A DNA stretch of 64,000 nucleotides. Source: Xanthomarina arctica (GTDB taxonomy: Bacteria; Bacteroidota; Bacteroidia; Flavobacteriales; Flavobacteriaceae). The first letter of the stretch is position 1. The number at the start of each line of letters is the position of its first letter. This document shows, piece by piece, positions 59,680 to 64,000 of the stretch. The position numbers were made by a program, and so were the translations under genes. The DNA lies in the NCBI RefSeq assembly GCF_014638915.1, contig NZ_BMFQ01000001.1:943142-1007141 (forward strand), written 5' to 3'. The notes under the pieces are model-generated. The model was not told the DNA's origin and ran no database searches. It was given only the letters and a program-made list of their open reading frames with translations.

Positions 59680-62600
59680 TTATAAAATTAAAAAATTGAT
59701 TGCAATAATTGTTTGATTGTAGGTGTTTAAATTATCCAAATAAGTAAGTTCGATGTCTTTTGCCGTTTCGATACTTTGTATGTATTGAAAGAAATCTATT
59801 TCACCTTCTTTGAAAGTGCGTTCAGCCGTTTTTATTATTTCTTCGGATAGGTTTTTGCCTTGGGTTTCATAATAAGTGATGGCTTCTTCGTACTGATGCA
59901 GTTTAGCCAATAACGATTGATATTCTGTATCTAACTTTACTTGATAATCTTGTAGTTGCTCTTCTACAACTTCCTGAGCAATTTTTGAAGCTCTGATTTT
60001 AGAGGCATTTCCACTAAAAAATAAGGGGATTTTGACACCAAAGGTGTAGCCAATAAAATTTTTGTCTATCTCACTGTTTGTACCTTGAAAATATTCCACA
60101 TTTAAATCGGGTAACAGACTTTGTTTTTCTCTATTATTTAAAGCTTTATAGTAAATTTTAGAATATTCGAAAGCTTCCAAACCTACATTATCTTTTAAGG
60201 ATAGGTTGTCTAACTCCAACTTTTTCAAAGGATTGTTAGCCATGTTTAAACTATCCACTTGTACCACTTTTTTTAATTGTTCAGTGGCTAAAACAATCTC
60301 TTGCAAGGCTTGTTTGTATAGTGTTTCCAGTTGTTTTTGTTTGGATTGTGCTGTAATCATTTCGAGATAATTGGTTTCGCCTAACTCAAAACGTCGTTTA
60401 GCGGAAACAGCAAAATTTTGGTATAAACTATCTAAAAACTGATAGGCTTCTGCCTTATTATTAGCATAACTTAATTGATAATATTTTGAAGTTACATCGC
60501 GCTTTAAACTTTGAAACCTAATATTATAATTAGATTCCTGTAATTGGTATTGAGCTTGATTCACTTTTTTATCGGCGAAATAAACGGTCGGAAATTTAAA
60601 ATCCTGAGAAATACCAAAGATGTTTAATGGCTTATTATTCCCTGCCAGATTGCTTTCATCATAATTATAATATAAAGATGTTTTGTCGAAGCTAAAAGCG
60701 CTTTCTATTAATGCATCGGCTTCATCTATTTTTAAAGATGAAGCTTTTAAGCCTGAATTATTTTCAATGGCTAAAGAGACAGTTTCTTCAATAGTTAAAG
60801 GGTTTTGCTGCGCCTTCATTTGAAATGAAAACAGCAAAATCACGATAGCGGTTAATCCTTTTTTATTCATTTTAAGTTCTTTTTTTTGTTCCATCCAAGC
60901 ATATAAAACGGGTAGTACCACAAGGGTTAATATGGTGGCACTTACTAAACCTCCAATAACAACGGTAGCTAAAGGACGTTGGACTTCGGCTCCTGCATTG
61001 GTGGAAATAGCCATAGGTAAAAAACCTAATGCCGCTGCCAAGGCTGTTAATAATACGGGACGTAAACGCTCGCTTGTGCCACGTTTTATGCGTTCTTCAA
61101 TATTACTGATGCCTTGAGATTTTAGTTCTTTAAAATGCTCAATAAGTACGATGCCATTTAAAACAGCAATCCCGAATAAAGCAATAAAACCTACTCCTGC
61201 CGAAATACTAAAAGGTAAGTCTCTAATCCATAATAACAAAATGCCACCAACTGCGGAAAGTGGAATAGCAGAATAAATAATCAACGCATCTTTTACAGAG
61301 TTAAAGGCAAAATAGAGCAATATAAAGATGAGCACTAATGCTATTGGCACTGCAACCATTAATCGGGCCTTGGCACTTTGTAGATTTTCAAACTGTCCGC
61401 CATAAGTGATACTATATCCTGCAGGAAGTTTTAAGTTACTATCTATAATTTTTTGGATATCGTCCACAACAGATTGTAAATCTCGGTTTCTTACATTGAC
61501 ACCAACCACAATACGACGTTTGGTATCGTCTCTAGAGATTTTTGCGGGTCCTGTTGTATAGGTGATTTCAGCCAATTCACTTAAAGGAATTTTAGAGCCA
61601 TTAGGAGTGTCGACATACAAATTTTTAAGACTTTCTAGATCTTTTCTTTGACTCTCGTCTAGACGAATAACTAAATCAAAACGTTTTTCGCCTTCAAAAA
61701 CAGAGCCAACGGTTCCGCCAGCGAATCCCATAGAAATGAGTTGGTTTAAATCTGAAATATTAAGTCCATAACGTGCAATTTTACTTCTGTTGAATTTTAC
61801 ACTCATCTGTGGTAAGCCAGCGACTTTTTCAACAATAATATCTGACGCTCCCTCGACTTTTTCAATAAGGCTCTTAATCTCATTGGCTTTATTTGATAAA
61901 ATGTCTAAGTCCTCACCAAAAATTTTAATAGCCACATCTGCTCTTACTCCCGTTACCAATTCATTAAAACGCATTTCTATTGGTTGGGTAAATTCCACAT
62001 CCATTTCCGGAATTACAGAGAGTGCTTCTTTAAACTTATCGGCCAATTCGTCCTTACTAGAGGCAGAAACCCATTGGTTTTTAGGTTTTAATTTAATTAT
62101 AACATCACTTTCTTCCATAGACATAGGGTCTGTTGGTACTTCGGCAGCCCCAATTCTACTAACAGCTTGCTCAACTTCGGGGAAATTATCGAGTAATATT
62201 TGTTCTATTCTAGTAGTAATTTCTATGGTTTTACTTAATGAGGTTCCCGTTTTTAAAACGGGTTGAATAACAAAATCACCTTCATCTAAAGTTGGCACAA
62301 ATTCACCTCCCATTTTATTGAAAATCCAGCCACTTGAGATTAACAAGATTACTGAAAGAGAAATAACCAAACGTTTATTTTGTAGAGCCCAGTTTATTAC
62401 TGGTTTATAGCCTTTATTTAATACCTTCATTAAGCGAACTGAAATATTTTTGTCGCTTTGAACATGAGGTTTTAAAACTAAGGAAGAAATTACTGGAACA
62501 TATGTTAAACAAAAAATCATGGCTCCAACTAAAGCAAAACTGAAGGTCATTGCCATAGGTTTAAACATTTTTCCTTCAATACCGCTAAGAGATAAAATGG

Positions 62601-63993
62601 GGATAAAAACAATTAAAATGATAAGTTGTCCAAAGATGGCCGAGTTCATCATTTTAGATGAGCTTTTTAGGGTAATGATATCAATGTCTGCTTGTTGGTC
62701 TTGTTTTGATAGCGAGGTGATTTTGGCACTTTGCGTAGTAATTTGAAAGGCTATAAATTCGACAATAATAACAGCTCCATCGATAATAATTCCAAAATCA
62801 ATAGCTCCTAAACTCATTAAATTGGCATCGACACCAAAAATGTTCATTAATGAAATTGCAAATAGTAAGCTTAAAGGAATTACGGATGCCACAACCAATC
62901 CTGAGCGCCAATTTCCTAATAATAAAACCACTACAAAAATCACGATTAAGGAACCTAAAATTAGGTTTTCGGCTACTGTAAATGTTGTTTTATCTATCAA
63001 TTCTGTTCTTTCCAGAAAACCATTAATATAAACACCTTCCGGTAACGTATTTTGAATAGATGCCACGCGTTCTTTAACGGCCTTTATAATTTCATTGGAA
63101 TTTCCATCCTTTAGCATCATAATTTGCCCTAATACTTTTTCGCCTTCTCCATTCCCGGTTATGGCGCCAAAACGAGTAGCGCTTCCAAAACCTACTTTAG
63201 CAATGTCTTTAATGTATATAGGAACACCATCGTTTTTAACGACTATGTTCCCAATATCTTCGAGAGATGTTACTAGTCCTTCGCCTCTAATAAAAAACGC
63301 TTGATTGGTTTTTTCAATATAACCACCACCTGCAACGCTATTATTTTTTTCTAAAGCGTCGTAAATTTCGGAAACCGAAATATGCATGGCATTTAACTTT
63401 TGCGGATTGATAGCAACTTCATATTGTTTTAAAAAGCCGCCCCAAGTATTGACTTCAACAACTCCGGGAATACCAGATAATTGGCGTTTTACCATCCAAT
63501 CTTGGATGGTTCGTAAATCGGTTGTGGAATATTGATCTTTGAATTCTGGCTTGACATCTAGAATGTATTGATAAATTTCTCCCAAACCTGTGGTAATAGG
63601 TCCCATTTCTGGAGAGCCAAAACCTTCTGGGATTTTTTCGGAAGCCGATTTAATTTTTTCGGCTATCAGTTGTCTAGGTAAATAGGTGCCTAAACCGTCT
63701 TCAAAAACAATGGTAACTACTGATAATCCGAATTTAGAAACGGATCTAATCTCAATGACTCCAGGTAAATTAGCCATTTCTAATTCGACTGGATAGGTAA
63801 TAAATTGTTCCACATCTTGAGTAGATAAATTTCTAGAAGTGGTAATAACTTGCACTTGGTTGTTGGTAATATCTGGAACAGCTCCAATAGGTATTTGAGT
63901 TAAGGAGAAAATTCCAAAACCAGCAACAAACGCTATAAATAGTAGAATAATAAGCTTATTCCTTAAACTAAATTTAATGATGTTTTCTAACAT
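59680..63993 (-). CDS. CusA/CzcA heavy-metal RND pump fused to a TolC-like outer-membrane factor
   Basis: Residues 1-~1038 are a complete HME-RND proton antiporter (TQIPIGAVPDITNNQVQVIT, 12 membrane helices, GAIDFGIIIDGAVIIVE in helix 4). There is no stop codon: after WMEQKKELK comes MNKKGLTAIVILLFSFQMKA (about 1042-1061), a typical signal peptide, and then a TolC-family protein of ~375 residues with two repeats of long helices (LTIEETVSLAIENNS, RRFELGETNYLEM, ERTFKEGEIDFFQYIQ). The channel half probably reaches the outer membrane after cleavage. Metal specificity is uncertain. The ATG at 63993 is seven bases from the window end. Confidence 0.93.
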   Translation of the reverse strand: MLENIIKFSLRNKLIILLFIAFVAGFGIFSLTQIPIGAVPDITNNQVQVITTSRNLSTQDVEQFITYPVELEMANLPGVIEIRSVSKFGLSVVTIVFEDGLGTYLPRQLIAEKIKSASEKIPEGFGSPEMGPITTGLGEIYQYILDVKPEFKDQYSTTDLRTIQDWMVKRQLSGIPGVVEVNTWGGFLKQYEVAINPQKLNAMHISVSEIYDALEKNNSVAGGGYIEKTNQAFFIRGEGLVTSLEDIGNIVVKNDGVPIYIKDIAKVGFGSATRFGAITGNGEGEKVLGQIMMLKDGNSNEIIKAVKERVASIQNTLPEGVYINGFLERTELIDKTTFTVAENLILGSLIVIFVVVLLLGNWRSGLVVASVIPLSLLFAISLMNIFGVDANLMSLGAIDFGIIIDGAVIIVEFIAFQITTQSAKITSLSKQDQQADIDIITLKSSSKMMNSAIFGQLIILIVFIPILSLSGIEGKMFKPMAMTFSFALVGAMIFCLTYVPVISSLVLKPHVQSDKNISVRLMKVLNKGYKPVINWALQNKRLVISLSVILLISSGWIFNKMGGEFVPTLDEGDFVIQPVLKTGTSLSKTIEITTRIEQILLDNFPEVEQAVSRIGAAEVPTDPMSMEESDVIIKLKPKNQWVSASSKDELADKFKEALSVIPEMDVEFTQPIEMRFNELVTGVRADVAIKIFGEDLDILSNKANEIKSLIEKVEGASDIIVEKVAGLPQMSVKFNRSKIARYGLNISDLNQLISMGFAGGTVGSVFEGEKRFDLVIRLDESQRKDLESLKNLYVDTPNGSKIPLSELAEITYTTGPAKISRDDTKRRIVVGVNVRNRDLQSVVDDIQKIIDSNLKLPAGYSITYGGQFENLQSAKARLMVAVPIALVLIFILLYFAFNSVKDALIIYSAIPLSAVGGILLLWIRDLPFSISAGVGFIALFGIAVLNGIVLIEHFKELKSQGISNIEERIKRGTSERLRPVLLTALAAALGFLPMAISTNAGAEVQRPLATVVIGGLVSATILTLVVLPVLYAWMEQKKELKMNKKGLTAIVILLFSFQMKAQQNPLTIEETVSLAIENNSGLKASSLKIDEADALIESAFSFDKTSLYYNYDESNLAGNNKPLNIFGISQDFKFPTVYFADKKVNQAQYQLQESNYNIRFQSLKRDVTSKYYQLSYANNKAEAYQFLDSLYQNFAVSAKRRFELGETNYLEMITAQSKQKQLETLYKQALQEIVLATEQLKKVVQVDSLNMANNPLKKLELDNLSLKDNVGLEAFEYSKIYYKALNNREKQSLLPDLNVEYFQGTNSEIDKNFIGYTFGVKIPLFFSGNASKIRASKIAQEVVEEQLQDYQVKLDTEYQSLLAKLHQYEEAITYYETQGKNLSEEIIKTAERTFKEGEIDFFQYIQSIETAKDIELTYLDNLNTYNQTIIAINFLIL

Positions 63994-64000
63994 AATTCGT

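Noticed and set aside
1-64000. rRNA, tRNA, prophage, insertion sequence, secondary-metabolite or defence cluster
   Set aside because: No matching genes or RNA motifs were found on either strand. The lone phosphopantetheinyl transferase and S23 gene are not enough.

Overview
The window is chromosomal DNA of a member of the Bacteroidota, most likely a marine Flavobacteriaceae. The signs are low G+C; promoters of the form TTG-N19/20-TAnnTTTG instead of sigma70-type boxes; a type IX secretion C-terminal signal; a TonB-dependent receptor; a long-form ribosomal protein L21; DUF4301, DUF3098, DUF3127 and DUF4199 proteins; a bacterial GGGP synthase; and an RND pump fused to its outer-membrane channel. 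The genus cannot be fixed from the sequence. I see no rRNA, tRNA, CRISPR array, transposase or prophage. It is a gene-dense core region with several small insertions and repeats.

Layout. 1-4.5 kb: truncated alpha/beta hydrolase, BrnQ transporter, DUF481 outer-membrane protein, Xaa-Pro aminopeptidase. 4.7-8.6 kb: succinate dehydrogenase operon sdhCAB behind a clear promoter, with a 23S-rRNA-intervening-sequence-type four-helix-bundle gene inserted between sdhA and sdhB. 8.7-20.9 kb: membrane MutS-like ATPase, thioredoxin/TPR protein, LytS/LytTR two-component pair, S46 dipeptidyl-peptidase with the acidic-specificity arginine, methionine transaminase plus omega-amidase, Ig-like lipoprotein, ComF, coiled-coil protein. 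20.9-30 kb: glyS, then a TPP riboswitch controlling a TonB receptor. Upstream of it on the same strand are arfB, DUF4301, a NadR-like kinase, a PnuC-type transporter and an MTH1187-type thiamine-binding protein, which together look like a vitamin-salvage neighbourhood; then GGGP synthase and a phosphopantetheinyl transferase. 30-42.7 kb: ahcY, rplU-rpmA, a DMT permease, an HMA lipoprotein with a decayed Cys-rich tail, a T9SS leucine-rich protein, pckA, saccharopine dehydrogenase with an Lrp regulator, a BI-1 protein and a zinc protease. 42.9-55.8 kb: leuS carrying in-frame repeat DNA, then ftsX-DUF3098-uppP-truB, a TonB-like protein, tag, aat, DUF3127, flavin reductase, a histidine kinase with a zinc-ribbon membrane protein, HIT and greA. 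55.9-64 kb: a degenerate Rieske-like lipoprotein with a duplicated fossil tail, then a heavy-metal efflux operon of an RND-TolC fusion, a periplasmic adaptor and a P1B-type ATPase.

The most notable observations are: (1) a dispersed palindromic repeat (core GAGCGTAGTCGAAGTG) that sits between genes and has also become about 20 in-frame codons of leuS, which separately holds CAGT-heptamer repeat DNA; (2) the IVS-type gene with purine-rich inverted flanks splitting sdhA from sdhB; (3) the TPP riboswitch with a possible start-codon switch, beside probable vitamin-transport genes; (4) an RND pump continuous with a TolC-like channel that keeps an internal signal peptide; (5) a hairpin with a U-tract in the greA leader; (6) two local gene fossils, behind the HMA and Rieske-like lipoproteins. 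All functions are assigned by recognising motifs; no database search was run.
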